A stretch of 64,000 nt of DNA from positions 16,969,234 to 17,033,233 of the forward strand of contig NC_049903.1 in assembly GCF_001411555.2 (NCBI RefSeq). The letters run 5' to 3'. The translations under genes were made by a program, and so were the position numbers. The notes beneath the pieces are model-generated. The model had not been told where the DNA came from, did not search any database, and saw only the letters and a program-made list of their open reading frames with translations. Positions 21,201 through 32,949 of the stretch are shown here, one piece after another (position 1 is the stretch's first letter; the number at the start of each line of letters is the position of its first letter). Source of the DNA: Juglans regia. Lineage: Eukaryota; Streptophyta; Magnoliopsida; Fagales; Juglandaceae.

Positions 21201-21831
21201 TGGCTGCCAAATTTATCAGCGATTATTCAAGCGCTCAAACTAACTACCCAACTCTGAGATGATGATTTCCATCATTTTTTTACTATCGTGGGGAATACAA
21301 TGCATAAAAAAGATCAAGGCATTTGCGATCGTTTAGAAAAGAATCTAGTGTTAAGGCAATATAACATATATACCTCTTGTGGCAACGGCCATTTCTCTCT
21401 TGCTTGTTCGCAGAGCATCTGCCGAAACAGAAATTCATTTTATGACGATTCAATACAAGGAAAATAAGCTGAAAATATGTTAGATAAGAAAACCAAACCT
21501 CCATTGGGTCGGATAGAAAATTCGAACAAGAGCAAAATTGCTATTTCGGGTTCGAAAATATGAGATTTGATTCTCCTACAATTCCTTAGGAACCAAACTA
21601 GGTAAAAAAAAATTAAAATAAACAACCACTTCTAAAAGAAGGGGATATTGCTTTTGTTTCCAGGGCAGATAACAGATTTTTATTTTTATTTTCTATTTTT
21701 TTAAAAAAAAAAAGAGAACCAATGGAGATTCAGAAAAAATGCTTATGTCTTTGGTCGTGTAAAAGTAAAAGCACTTCGATTAAAAGCGTGTACCTACCTT
21801 TGGGTGAGGTTTTCTTCCTGAAAATGTTCAT
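17155..21831 (-). CDS. VPS2: ESCRT-III subunit VPS2/CHMP2-like, 11 exons
   Basis: Charged multivesicular body protein (Snf7 family) that co-polymerises on endosomal membranes to pinch off intralumenal vesicles and is disassembled by VPS4/SKD1. Coding exons: 21798-21831, 21374-21418, 19503-19537, 19370-19420, 18885-18989, 18732-18803, 18287-18358, 17820-17900, 17683-17718, 17517-17575, 17155-17215; every phase fits, giving 216 residues. The start is MNIFRKKTSPK, as in plant VPS2.2/2.3. Then follow the basic helix 1, ARQLVRLRQQI, RAQIRGVATHTQALYASTSI and the acidic DKDEAEEETEELTNQVLDEIGV. The end, DLEKRLASLRRI, is a MIT-interacting motif (MIM1) for VPS4. Exon 4 ends GAG|GCAAGT, a GC-AG intron. 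The VPS2.2 versus VPS2.3 assignment is open. Confidence 0.92.
17275..17352 (-). mobile_element. LINE/retroposon 3' tail in VPS2 intron 10
   Basis: Carries the tail words CAATTTTATTAAAAGTGCAA and AACCTAGTACACAAGAAGC in minus orientation, similar to the modules in the LSD1-type gene. Confidence 0.4.
18225..18279. repeat. Compound (GT)n(GA)n microsatellite at a donor
   Basis: In the sense of the VPS2-type gene it reads (CT)n(CA)n and starts within about 8 bases of the exon 7 donor (GTAATATT, at 18286 downward). Confidence 0.9.
19611..19780. repeat. Tandem duplication, 87-bp period
   Basis: Two near-identical units beginning CAGTAAGATAAAACTTAAGT at 19611 and 19698, differing at a few bases. A partial third copy (GTCATAAGCAGTAAGATAAA) lies upstream at about 19570. 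Located in intron 2 of the VPS2-type gene, near the exon 3 acceptor. Confidence 0.85.
20028..20215 (-). mobile_element. LINE 3'-end fragment in VPS2 intron 2
   Basis: Minus-strand retroelement tail: T-run, TAAGTAATATTTATTAATAT, then CATCCAAGTACACTAGGTGT, continuing into CT/GA-mixed sequence. Same tail module as the LINE fragments of the LSD1-type gene. Confidence 0.5.
20641..20662. repeat. (AT)n microsatellite
   Basis: Simple AT run in intron 2 of the VPS2-type gene. Confidence 0.85.
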
Positions 21832-22563
21832 GATTTGCCCCCCGGCTCCGCGCTCGAACAATTTGATGAAAACCCTAGTTGTATAATTGAAGTTGTGCAA
21901 AGAAGTGGAAGCTTCTCCTTACGCAATCTCCAGCGAAGTGAAAGAGTGGATCGGCTCCTTGAGATTCTCAGATCTTCAGAGCAGCTCTTTCATTTTCCGA
22001 ATCTTCTAAAAGTGCTGTTTTTGAGTGGAGACTCGAGGGGGAGTATACTCAGTATGGGCCTCGGGGAGCGTTCCGCTTCTCCGCGTGTCCATTCAACGGT
22101 AATCAGCCAACTAGCCGTTATCCATACGCTTTTACTAAACAGCCCCCCGATGGTTCTTTTTTATTTTTTTATTCACAACATATTTTCGTTGCCTTCGACC
22201 CTTTCCGTTCAAATATTTGTTATTTTAGATTAAACTATATATATCATACTTTTATTTTATTACATAAAATAAAAATATCACATCTTATATAATAAAATAA
22301 AAATAAAATGATAATATTATTTAACAAAAAAGAAAATGATAGTCAGCCGCTCAACTTGTATAGTTGGATTTGACCACTTGGCTTTTTATTTTTGTTTATT
22401 TAATAATTAAAAAAATAATTATTAATAAAATTGTGTATTTTTATTTTTAATAATTAAAGATGTTATGAAAATAGAAAAAAATTTCCAACTACACTGGCTT
22501 CACGTCCAGCAGTACAAGTTGGGTGGTGCCCCTGGCAGCGTCCAAAAGAATATAGGTTGAATA
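21832..22563. other. Upstream region of VPS2-type gene
   Basis: Holds the leader and promoter of the VPS2-type gene, which I cannot resolve, followed by AT-rich intergenic sequence. No gene is seen on either strand; the plus-strand open frame at 21835-22233 has no recognisable features. Confidence 0.5.
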
Positions 22564-23010
22564 TGTTGGATATCAAAAGATAAAAGGGTCTAGTCTAAAG
22601 CCTATAGCACTCAATTACTCCAAATAAAAAAAATATTTATAAAAATAAAAAATGAAGGAAATCTCTTCAAATCAATAATCTTTATTGGCTTCAGAATTTT
22701 ATTGGGACGGCATCTTCTTCAATCTTTATCAAATTTTACTTTTTTTATTATATTGAGTATTACAAAAAGTTACGAGAGATTGTAAAATTATCTAATATAA
22801 TAAATTTTACCCTCATATAATTTGTGAATGTAGATTTTTATGTCAAACTACGTAAATCTCATTATCTTTCTCTTTATTTACAATTTATATATTTTGTTTA
22901 CTATTTATTTCATAGATGACATCCGAGCACCGTATCAAAGTCTGAGCCATCGTCATTGGTCATTTAACCGTATTGTTGGGCTCTAATCACATCGAAGAAA
23001 AAGCATCAAC
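22564..23010 (+). repeat. 5' LTR of the LARD-like element
   Basis: Starts TG at 22564 and ends just before the degenerate primer-binding site. It pairs with 28404-28508 plus 29670-30075 and lacks a segment present near the start of the right copy. Many substitutions separate the two, so the insertion is old. Confidence 0.55.
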
Positions 23011-24386
23011 AGTTTAGCGTCGTCTATAAGAATGATAAATCACTCTTAGAATAGTAGGTCGCATAACCCAACGAAAGCTAGTTCAACGTAAAAGAGGCAT
23101 TGCACTCAAACATAATGTTATAGCAGGAAAGGAGAAATAGAGTTCCAGTTGCTTCCTAGATCGTCCACCGGTGGACGATAGCTCCACACATGACCAGGTG
23201 CCAAGACCACCGTGAGCAAACCCCATGTACTTAGCAGGCACACACCTTAACAGGCACACACCTTAACCACTCGCCAAAGCGACGTTGGATTCCTCTATTT
23301 TATGGAACTCGAAATGGTGTTTTATGATCACCCCCGTGACATATCGGGAAAAGCCAATGCCCCATGCTGCTCTCGTTACTCCATGTTGCCAATACTACCA
23401 TCTCACTCAGAGGCCATTGAATTGTGACTCCCTATCATATGATGTCAAGATCTACCTATCCAACCAAATTCCAACACGGATGGACATGGTTTTTTCCAAT
23501 TAACGGTTGAAATAGAGTAAGCTTTCTCATTCCTCCACCGTAGACGCAACCCAGTCCACACTGAGCACCTCTAGTGAGGAAGCTCCTAGCCCAGTCCACA
23601 TTGAGCACCTCTAGTGAGGAAGCTCCCTATGCCACGCCAAAGCATCTGTGAAGATAAGTCCCTCATTACCTTTTGGATGTGTCTCTTATTTATTTTAATT
23701 CACTACGGATCACAAGCATGAAGGGGTGAGCACCACAGCTCGCCCCAAGAGCGGGCACTATGTCTTTCACAGGAACACCCAGGGTGGGCAACAAACCTGG
23801 AGAGCATTCACCCCTCCCAAATCACGGGTGAGCAAGGAAACTCACCTCACTAAACATGCCTAACGAGCACTTTTCTTGCCACACAGTTGACGTCAAAAGC
23901 AAGGCGGGCAACTTGCTCTAAGAATTGAGTGTCAAAGGCGAGCATTAAAGATCACCCTGGGCATTAAGCCTAGAGAGCTGAGCCTATCCTGTGCAAGAAA
24001 CATAATGGGCGAACAACAAAGATTTCCCAAGTCATACTCATAGGGATGTTAAGCTCCAGCAATAAAGCTCGCCAAGGAGGACAAGAAGGGCAGTACTTAG
24101 CCAGTGAGAAGGGCACTCCCACCACTGGGGAGTAAGGTGGGCACACTGCTCGCCCGCACATGGAGGTCACCCTAAGGAGCAATGAAGCTCACCACAAGGA
24201 ATGAGCAAGGCGGGCCTCTCACCCACTTGCAAATAGAGAGACTTGGGAATGTTGCTCGCCCTTATAACAATCAAGACATGTAACCATGAAGCTCGCTCAG
24301 ACTATAAACATGCAACACAAGGCGAGCAACAAGGAAAGCGAGAAAAGAAACTCCCCTAGGTTTCTTCACCCTGATCATGAGACTTA

Positions 24387-24620
24387 GGCTATGTTTAGTT
24401 GTTAGAGTGAGCTCAACTCATCACAAACCAATCATTGATGGGACTCACTATTTTTTTAGCTTCCCATAAAAAAGTTAATCTCATCTCAACATATTTTATA
24501 CATTCAAACACATATCTCAACCTATTTACATTCAAATACATCTCAATGGCATCCACAAAATACTACTATTCATACATTAATTCAAATCATCTGAGATCAC
24601 CTCAACATCTAAATGTAGCC
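24387..24620. mobile_element. Tourist-like (PIF/Harbinger) MITE
   Basis: 234 bp flanked by TTA on both sides (24384-24386 and 24621-24623), the PIF/Harbinger duplication. The terminal inverted repeat starts GGCTA..TTTAG.TGTT at both ends and continues imperfectly for about 29 bp. AT-rich body, no coding. Inserted inside the LARD-like element. Confidence 0.75.
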
Positions 24621-25336
24621 TTAAATTGTACTTATGCTAACAAGTTTGGATTTTGGATGTTCTCTCCGTAAAGCTCCTCAGGTCTGCACGAGACTCCTAA
24701 AGAAGCCCCAACGAACACGCAGACACTAAGCACACTCGTATCAAAGGCAAGTAATGAAGCTCGTCCTGAGCAACAAACATGGCACTTAGTCTAGCATAGA
24801 TTAACAGGACAATTAGTCTAGGCCGGAGAGACGAGGAAGGACATCTACAAGTGTCAATGCTCACACTCGAGCGAGAATAAGCACTAGGTGAGCAACAATG
24901 CTAGCCTCTAAGCAACAAAGAACCGTAGGCGAGCAACGAGGAAACCTTAGATGAGCTATCAAAGGAAACACTGTACCAAGCAATAATGCTTGCCCTAAAA
25001 AATGGCAAACACTTTGCTCAGTAGCAGTGGCTAATTGATCGGGTTTACTTCTCTCAAACTTATTATTTGGATTTTATTTCCACTAACAAGCCTGGTAGAA
25101 GCTTAACCCCAAATGTTCAGAACATCATGAAGAGCAATGAAGCACCCCACCAAACATAAAGCACCACAAGCGATAAAGCAACAAAATGGTGACCACCTTG
25201 CTCGACGAACTGTAGACGTTAGGAGCAAGTGTAGGCATTGAAGGTCACCTAGGCATTGAAGCTCACCTCCCAAGAAAATAAAATTGGCTGGCACTTAGTC
25301 CATTTGTGTGATGAACATTAAGGGCGATCAGTAAGG

Positions 25337-26529
25337 TGATAATAGCTAAATTGTGCATAATTTTACTACTTTAAATAAAACATTATCACAATTATATAGT
25401 ATTCATAATTATATTTTTATTAGTTTTGAAATATTTTTATTTTTCTCATTGAACTTTGGAGGTGAGCTTATTTTATAATAAACTTTATTAGTTTATTTTC
25501 ATGAACTTTATTAGTTTGAGGATGTCTAGCTAAGGAAGACAACATTAGGGGTACGGGCTCCCTCACGCCAAATGAAACCTAAGAAGAAAACAAAAAGATC
25601 AAGCTGCACCGCAGGAGCATCTAGGAGAAGAAAAAAATTTGGAGTTCTTGCCTCCAGTTTTACAGCTATGTTTACGTTTTGAGAGCACTGTACTTTTTAT
25701 TTTTCTTTAGCTTCTTTTAAATATTGCATTGATGTTTATTTACGTTCAGATTTTAGAGTTTATTTTCATGAACATGTCTAGCTAAGTTCTTAACTAAGGT
25801 TAAGGATGAATTGAAGATTAGTAATATTATTTATGAGATTAATTTTTTCCCAGTTATTTATGCGTTTAAAGATATATTGTTCTTACTTCATATCAATTGA
25901 GAGAGATAGAGTTCTTGATATGAGCTTAATCATGTTTTTCTCATGATCTAGAATAATCTTAATCAATTGAAAGCATGATTTACAATTTTGCCAAAAATAA
26001 AATCTTATATCTTTTGTGATTTGTTTTAACATATACAAGTGATGATTTGATTTTATATCTTTGAGTGAAGAAGAACATACTTTAGATTTTGTCATAAAAA
26101 AGGGTTTCAACGATACAATTTTCTATGATAACAAGATTGTTTTTTAGATTATCATGTAGATGTTCGAAAAGAATCAATTTTCATAAATATATTATTATGA
26201 ATTAATGAGGTGGATTTCAAAACCTTCATTCTCCATTAATAGTTTATTCGTTGTTCATATTAGTTTGCATCTTTAGAATTTATAGTTCTCTTTATTGTGA
26301 TTAGTTCTTTAAATTAATTATTTATTGCTTTGATTAATTGATTGTTTAGTTCTTAATTTCTTATTTTATTTTAAAACTTGTCTTTTTGAACTGGATTAGA
26401 ATTTGTTTGGTTTATATTTCATTGGTTTTCTATGTTCTTACAAGTCCCTGTGGGTTAGACCTCGTTTTTGCTAAAACTATATTTCGATATGATTCTTGCA
26501 CTTGCGAGTATATTTAAAATTTCACAACA
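25337..26529 (+). mobile_element. Solo LTR of a gypsy-type retrotransposon
   Basis: Begins TGATAATAGC and ends TTTCACAACA, flanked by a perfect 5-bp duplication TAAGG (25332-25336 and 26530-26534). Near the end it has CAAGTCCCTGTGGGTTAGAC and CACTTGCGAGTATATTTAAA, words I associate with Athila-like and related gypsy LTR ends. No primer-binding site, polypurine tract or coding adjoins, so it is a solo LTR left by LTR-LTR recombination, nested in the LARD-like element. Confidence 0.8.
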
Positions 26530-27490
26530 TAAGGCTTACCCCGAAAGACAAGCAATACTCACACATGTAGATCCCCTGGCTAGCAGTGGACCTCGCATGG
26601 AAAGGCATAGTCATGGAGAGTCTAGAGAACAATGAAGATTGGGGCAAGCAATATTCGCCCTGAGCAACGCAACCCCTACCCCAAGCAACGAGGAAATCTC
26701 AGGCAAGTAATCATGTTCATCCTGAACAACAAAAACTCACTAAGCAATAATGCTCGCCCCAAGGAACAAAACACGCCTCGAGCTCTAAAGAACAATGCCG
26801 CTTATGCAACAGAGGAGCTTGCCGAGCAACAAGGTCTCCGACCAACAAAGCTCCCCCTCGAGTAACAAGGAAAACACTGTTTCGAGCAACAATTCTTGCC
26901 TCCCAAACCACATGGAGTCCCAAGAAACAATAAAGGACCGTGGGTGAGCAACAATGCTCGCCCTAACACACAAGAGGCTTGGGCGAGCAATAACGCTCAC
27001 CTAAAACAAAAAAATCAAATACTTTGCTCTAAGCATCACAAGCTAAGCCTTAAACTTGACAGCAATAACTAATTTTTCGGGTCTCCGCGAGACTCCTAAA
27101 GGATGAATAATCATAAACACTATTTGCTTTCTGGTACTTAGACAAAAGCATGTCCAGGTAATCCATATCCCAAACAAGGTCCCCAAGGCCAAAATCCCAA
27201 CAACGAGTTATCTTTGCCACACTTGAACACCCCATAAATTGAATTCTCACCAAACATCAGGACACTTGGCTTAGGTTTACAAGTCTCAAACTTGTAGTTT
27301 GGATTATTTACACTAACTGTTATGGTTTTGATGAAAAATTCTCAAAATAGTTGGGTCATCCTAGAGTCAAGCATGTGAACCCCCTGCAAAGTAGTTAAAG
27401 AAGGCATGCATACGCTTTTGCTACAATAGCGCTGTAGAGGAAGCCTCCCACTACGACAGCCTATCCTAGCAACATGCAAATTGAGTTCCA

Positions 27491-27597
27491 GTGACAAAGG
27501 CTAACATGACCTTAGTAGCCTTGTTCTGGTGACCAAGGCTAGCATAACCTTGGCGACCATGTTCCGGCGACCAAGGCTAACATGACCTTGGTGACCA
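27491..27597. repeat. Tandem repeat, 38-bp period
   Basis: Units start at 27491, 27529 and 27567, each reading about GTGACCAAGGCTAACATGAC then CTTGGTGACC..GTTC, with the third incomplete. In the interior of the LARD-like element; surrounding sequence to 27780 also repeats CACAATAG words. Confidence 0.8.
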
Positions 27598-28508
27598 TAA
27601 CAGTTGAGCACTCCTCTCTCCATGGCAAACGAGACTGACATATGCCTTCGCCACAATAGTCAAAACTAGAAGAAAGCTGGCCAGGCTCCAGAAAACAAGG
27701 CACATATACGCCTCTACCACAATAGCACATCTGAGCAAGTCTCCTGCCACAATAGCTGTTAAGCAAACCCTCCACTACCTCAAAGAGAAGTGTCGACATA
27801 AGCGCATGCCAGTAGGGCTACCTGTCTAGACAAAATCGTTGCCAACAAGTCACCTCCTGGAACGAGCCTCTGCGCTCCATAGTTGCATCGAGCGGGTTAC
27901 CTTCAGGAATGAGTTGACAGGCTCATCAGCTGCCTGAGATGGACCTAGGGGATCAAGCTCCTTGACCACCTAAAGTAGGTTATAACAAACATGCTCAAAC
28001 ATTAATGCCAAAACAACAACACCAACGTGAAATTGCCTTAAAGGGCAATAAATCTGCTAGCACCAACCAAAATAAAAAAGATCACCAAGAAAGAAATATG
28101 TACTCTTCGTTAATGATAAGCAGTCACGCATGAGTATCTTTGATTCAGTATGCTCAATTTCATGTATACGCCTAAACAAACAAACATCCTGAAGGTCCAT
28201 CCTCAAAGACCTTTACAAGGATTAAATGTCTCCTTGAGGTCCTTTTCAGAGACCTTCATTATGTTATAGGACAACAGAAAACCAAGGACAACTTCCTAAA
28301 ATATATTTTCCTACAACTTTTATAGACCACCTCTATCATGGTTGACTTGAATATTCTCAAGGCCTTCTTGTTGGATAAATCAACTTTATGAATCGCAAGC
28401 ATCTGTTGGATATAAAATGAACTAGCGTCCAGCCCATTGGAAGCCCATTGCTAAGAATAAAAGGAAGAGATAAAGATAAGGAAATTTGACTAACGAAAGT
28501 GATATAAA

Positions 28509-29661
28509 CAAAGTTTTGATTACCATTCCATACCGGCCGGAATGGCCAAAATTTCCCATGCTAGAACAATATCTGGCACAATGAAGATAGGTGTTTCGTA
28601 CTGGATCAAAATCCGGCCATTTCGTCGGTTTTCAGTGTACTTGATGAAATTAAGATTTCGGTCTAAAATGTTGAAAGCAGGACATGGGCCATGGCATTTT
28701 TGTAATTATAGTGAAGCTTATGGAATTTTTGTCAATTTGCTCCATCACTCTCCTGAAGAATTGAAAATGAAGTCACATTTCGTATTTTGTTGTCTCTTGA
28801 GTTTCTCCTAGTCCTAACTCCTTGCCCCTTTTTTGCAAAACCAAACCCCTAGCTCCACCGCCAACAGTGCGACATGCTGACACCACCTTTGGTCCTCCAC
28901 ACCATCGCAGACTAGCTTGCAATCAGTTCGAGCCTTGTGCTTCTCTACGCGATGGCAGACTCGTAGTCCCAACTCCTACTCTGTTCCTCGAAGTCGATCA
29001 TCAATCTTCAAAATTGTAAGTCGACCCATTAAGATAAAAGCTGGGTAAAGTTTAGATCAAGGTCCTTTTCTATCAGTACAAAAACCACGGATCCTTTTCT
29101 ATCAGTACAGACCAATGTACATAAGTGACCACTAATTTAGATCACGGTCCACATAATCATGTTTATTTGAAAAGATTATATGCCAAGCTTATATATAAAT
29201 TGAGAAACCCACATATGCATCTTTTGTTAGGTTTAGTTATCAATTCTTCATGTATTTGCTGCCATATTCCATGCAATTGTTCATGTATTTTCATAATATG
29301 TCAAAACACTTGCATACGACATAAAAACCTGAAAATATATACGTTACCTACTCAAATTACTGCTCGAATTCAAACTTAGAAAATATGTGATTTCAGGTTG
29401 GCAAAGGGCATAGGTGTAAATTATCATTCTATGCTAGTATGAGCTACATGTATGTTTGTTGTTAAGACTTGTATTGAGAAGTATTATTGAGTTTATGACT
29501 TATATTGTTGTTGTTTTGGAATATAGTTATATATATATATATAATTAATTTATTCATATATAAACTATTTCAAAATAGTACACCGAAATGGTATTGATAT
29601 CGAAATATTTCGTTCTAATGCCTCGACCGAAATGATCATCAGAACGGTGTTTAAAACTTTG
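28509..29661. mobile_element. hAT-like non-autonomous element, 1.15 kb
   Basis: Terminal inverted repeats CAAAGTTTTGATTACCATTC and its counterpart at 29642-29661 agree at 16 of 20 positions, with more ACCGAAAT/GGCCGGAATGG-type similarity inward. Flanks are GATATAAA (28501-28508) and GATATAAG (29662-29669), an 8-bp duplication with one mismatch. It interrupts the right LTR of the LARD-like element. No transposase is visible; the superfamily rests on the duplication length. Confidence 0.65.
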
Positions 29662-30075
29662 GATATAAGGCAGGTACGACCCAATTACTCTAAATAGGGA
29701 AATAAATCTCTATAAAAAGAGAGAATCTCTACAAATCAAGGGGTTATTGGCTCAACTCTCCTGATTTCTATAGGGACGATATCTTCTTCAACCTCTTTCA
29801 AACTCTATTTTCTATACTGTATCGAGGGTTATGAGAGGTCACGAGAGATTGTAAAATCATCCAATATAATATATTTCCCCCCAAATGATCCGTGGATGTT
29901 GACTTTTATGCCGAACCGCTTAAATATACGTTTCTCTCTTTATTTATAGTTTATATACTTTGTTTACTATTTATTTCATGGATGACATATGAGCACCGTA
30001 TCAAAGCCCGAGCCATTGTCATGGGCCATTGGTCAAAAATTAATTTTGTTGTTGATGAAGATAGGAAGGAAGTAG

Positions 30076-30777
30076 TTGGAGGATGCCTCTACCCTAGGAA
30101 TGCTTTTTTCTAAAGGGCAAGAGTCTACTATAGTTAAGAGTGGGTAGTGGGTCACCCATACCAATCTCACTTGCCCTATCTGCATGCCCCACTAGGTGAC
30201 GGGCAGGTAACCCTCTTGTGGATTTGATGAATTGGGTAGGTGAGACAAGTCTGTGTCCCACCCATTATCCTGAATGACCATCAAACCAGATCACACAAGA
30301 GGTGCCCTATGAGAGTCACCCCTTTGAGTGGCCCAGATCAAGTTGCCTATATGTGCTCAATTGGCCACCCCTTGGACAACCCAATCTAGGTAGCCCAAAG
30401 TGGTGCTAGTGGTTGACAATGGCTGCTGCATTCGTCTTTTAAAGTTATATATTTCTTAATATTTATGATAGTTAGGCATTTAAAGTTATATATTTTTTAG
30501 TATTTATGCTGATTGAGCATGTTGAGTATCTATAAATATGATATGTATTCTCTTCTGATTGGTTATGATGTGGTAGTTATGTGCCACATCACATCAACAT
30601 TTGCATCATTAAACTAAGTTATAATGGAGGGAACAATTTGAAATATCGCCCTAATCCCGAGACCAATTGAGAGTTTTTAAAATTAACGACACAAATAAGT
30701 AAAAAGCCCATATCTCGAGGACCGAACAATGATTTTCTCTAAAACAATACAATGAGCAATTTGACTTTGAGACAAAC
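30076..30777. other. Intergenic, repeat-like
   Basis: G+C-mixed sequence to about 30420 of unknown origin, then a short imperfect tandem repeat of GCATTTAAAGTTATATAT words (30435-30520). No gene seen. Confidence 0.5.
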
Positions 30778-31392
30778 TAGGAGTGCTACCCGCACCATAC
30801 AGTGCGGGTTAGCCCCCTCCTTGCCCACGCCCCGGCCCCGCATGGGTGGGGGTGGGATTTTCACCCCTGTCACCTGCTCCGCCCTCGTTCACTTCAATAT
30901 TGGACTATAGTCCACTAGCCCCAAAAATTATTTCTAGGTTCGAAAGTGCTCAAAAACATATTTTTGGACTCAAATTGTACATTTAAATTTATAAATATGA
31001 CTATAATTTAAAAATTATGTAGTTTTTAAACTTCCTAATACACATTTTGTATAAATTGTGGTGTAATAAAAGAATCTCACATTACTTAAATGTGAGACTT
31101 GTATTGTCAAATTTATAAAAGGTTCATCCTACTACACTACAACTTACATAAAGTATTAAGTAAAAATTATACTTAATACATATTACTATATTTATATATA
31201 GTAAAAATAATAAATATTTATATATATATAAATAAATATATATATATATAGATATATAAAAGCGGGGTGCTGGGCGGGGTTGGGCCCTACCCACCCCTCG
31301 CCCCCACTAGGGGGCTAGATGTGTGGCAGGGTTGCCTGCCCCACCATGCGGGGGCAGGGCAGCAGGGTGCGGGGCCCTGCTACCCACCCATA
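30778..31392. mobile_element. hAT-type MITE with G+C-rich ends
   Basis: 615 bp with ends TAGGAGTGCTACCC and, inverted, TATGGGTGGGTAGC. It is flanked by a perfect 8-bp duplication AGACAAAC (30770-30777 and 31393-31400). Both ends are strongly G+C-rich (CCCCGGCCCCGC, GGGGGCAGGGC) around a very AT-rich core. The first ~110 bases resemble the reversed right end of the element at 59277-60385, so they belong to one family. No coding. Confidence 0.8.
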
Positions 31393-32640
31393 AGACAAAC
31401 TACAAAGGTCAATTTTGTATTTAATCCCAATTTTCTTAGGAATGATTTTAATTTGAAATGCATATACATTAAGTAAATAATAAGAAAAATATGAAATTAA
31501 AATGTATATGAAATATTTTATATTAAAATATATATGGTTCCTATATATTTATATTAATTATATTTTAAAAATCAAAATGAGAGCCATCTAGACTTGTAAA
31601 TGAACCAATTTGTCCAATAGCCACGTGATACTCGTTCGGTTAAATTCAATTTGAGATTGACTTGCGAGACCAAAAGCTCAAATGTAAAGTAAAAAAAAAA
31701 AAAAGTGATATATACTCGATTAAGCTTGACTCGACTTAGTTTAGGCTCGACTCAGTTTAGGCTCTTTAATTCTTGTTCATTTAAGCTCGAATCAACTCAT
31801 TAGCTCTACTTAATTAAAACTCGTTCACATAATATTGTACATATATAAATAGATACACCTATAACTATTAATATATTTTAATATTCTTTTATATATATAT
31901 AGATATTTATGTGTATATATTAATGTTACTATATTAGTTATTATGCTACTAAGTATATACAAATATTATATTAATTATCAATAAATATATATTAATTACT
32001 TAAATATATATATATATATAATATATAATAAAAATCTTAAACAAACCCAGAGAAGCAAGCTCAAGTTACTTTTTTATTGAACTCGAACTCAAGCTCGGCT
32101 CGTTAACTTGCTGGATTGAGTTTAAGCAATTAGCAAAGCCTATATAAAAACGGTTCGAACTATGCACTTATATATGAGTCAAGCCATGTTCGGCTCGGCT
32201 CGGCTCGGCTCGTTCCCAGTTAAAAGAGTCTCAATATATATCTCTAAATGATGCTGATAATTCATTTAACATTTTTCAGAATTTATCACACTAAAAAATT
32301 AGGAGCAACATTACTTTTTACGGAATTATGTCATCTAAATCACACATGTTGATGTGAAATATTTTAAATAATTTCATTTATGAACTATTTAAACTACTTC
32401 ATATTAGTAAAAGCAACAAGAAATGATAAAATCTAGACGAAAAAACTAACATTTTTGAAAACCTAATTTAATATATATAACTCAAAATTGGAACTAAATC
32501 TATAAATAAATAATTTTACTACACATAAGTCGGTGTATTAACACATCACTTGTTGTGATATCCATTACATTTTTTAAAAAGCAAAAATATCAATAATTTT
32601 TTAACATAAATAATGTACATTATGTTTAAAGTATAAAAAA
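31393..32640. other. AT-rich intergenic with GCTCG-word element
   Basis: From about 31600 to 32215 the sequence repeats GCTCGA, ACTCGA and finally (GGCTC)n at 32190-32210 around an AT-rich core. This resembles a known type of plant element with GAGCCGAGCC ends. I could not fix its termini or a target duplication. The rest is AT-rich with no gene. Confidence 0.45.
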
Positions 32641-32689
32641 TAAAACTTTTAAATAAATATTTGTTAAATAAATGTTTGATAGATGAGTG

Positions 32690-32900
32690 ACTTCCAATCT
32701 CTCTCTCTCTCTCTCTATTTCTCTCTGAGTTCTTTGGACCACAGAGGTTCAGTGAATGCTGAAAAAGAAAGAAGAAAAAGTTTTCTAGAAAGATTTTATC
32801 CCATGTTTGATTTTGAGCGTAATCGTCTCAATGAAAGAGTTGACGATTGTTTGGATTCTGTATTTCTATCTTGCAAGTTGCAAGCTGACAGAACGCATAT
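32690..32900 (+). repeat. Duplicated segment, copy 1
   Basis: Begins CTTCCAATCTCTCTCTC and continues through AGTTCTTTGGAC, GGTTCA.TG.ATGCT, CCATG.TTGATTT and GAAAGAGTT to ACACGTG. Copy 2 is at about 37668-37870 in the same orientation. It resembles a CT-rich leader followed by short coding-like sequence, but no family is recognised. Confidence 0.6.
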
Positions 32901-32949
32901 ACACGTGAGACATGATGCGTTGCTTTATGAGTGGGAATAAAGATAAATA

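Larger units (their letters stand above)
22564..30075 (+). mobile_element. Decayed LTR element without coding (LARD-like), nested insertions
   Basis: Two related flanks look like LTRs. Both begin TGTTGGATAT (22564 and 28404), share CAATTACTC.AAATA, GAGAGATTGTAAAAT and TGTTTACTATTTATTTCAT, and both reach GAGCACCGTATCAAAG and GAGCCAT.GTCAT. After the left flank comes TTTAGCGTCGTCTATAAGAA (23013-23032), which looks like an eroded tRNA primer-binding site of the TTTGGCGCCGTCTGTGGGAA type. The interior (23035-28400) shows no gag or pol similarity. It is rich in repeated GGCGAGC/GCTCGCC words and has a 38-bp tandem repeat. Later insertions are a Tourist-like MITE, a solo LTR, and a hAT-like element that splits the right LTR. 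Terminal target duplication is not evident, so the outer ends are approximate. Confidence 0.6.

Noticed and set aside
23735..27000. CRISPR-like array in the GGCGAGC-rich region
   Set aside because: Repeats are short, irregularly spaced, of both orientations and in a plant nuclear context; no spacer structure.
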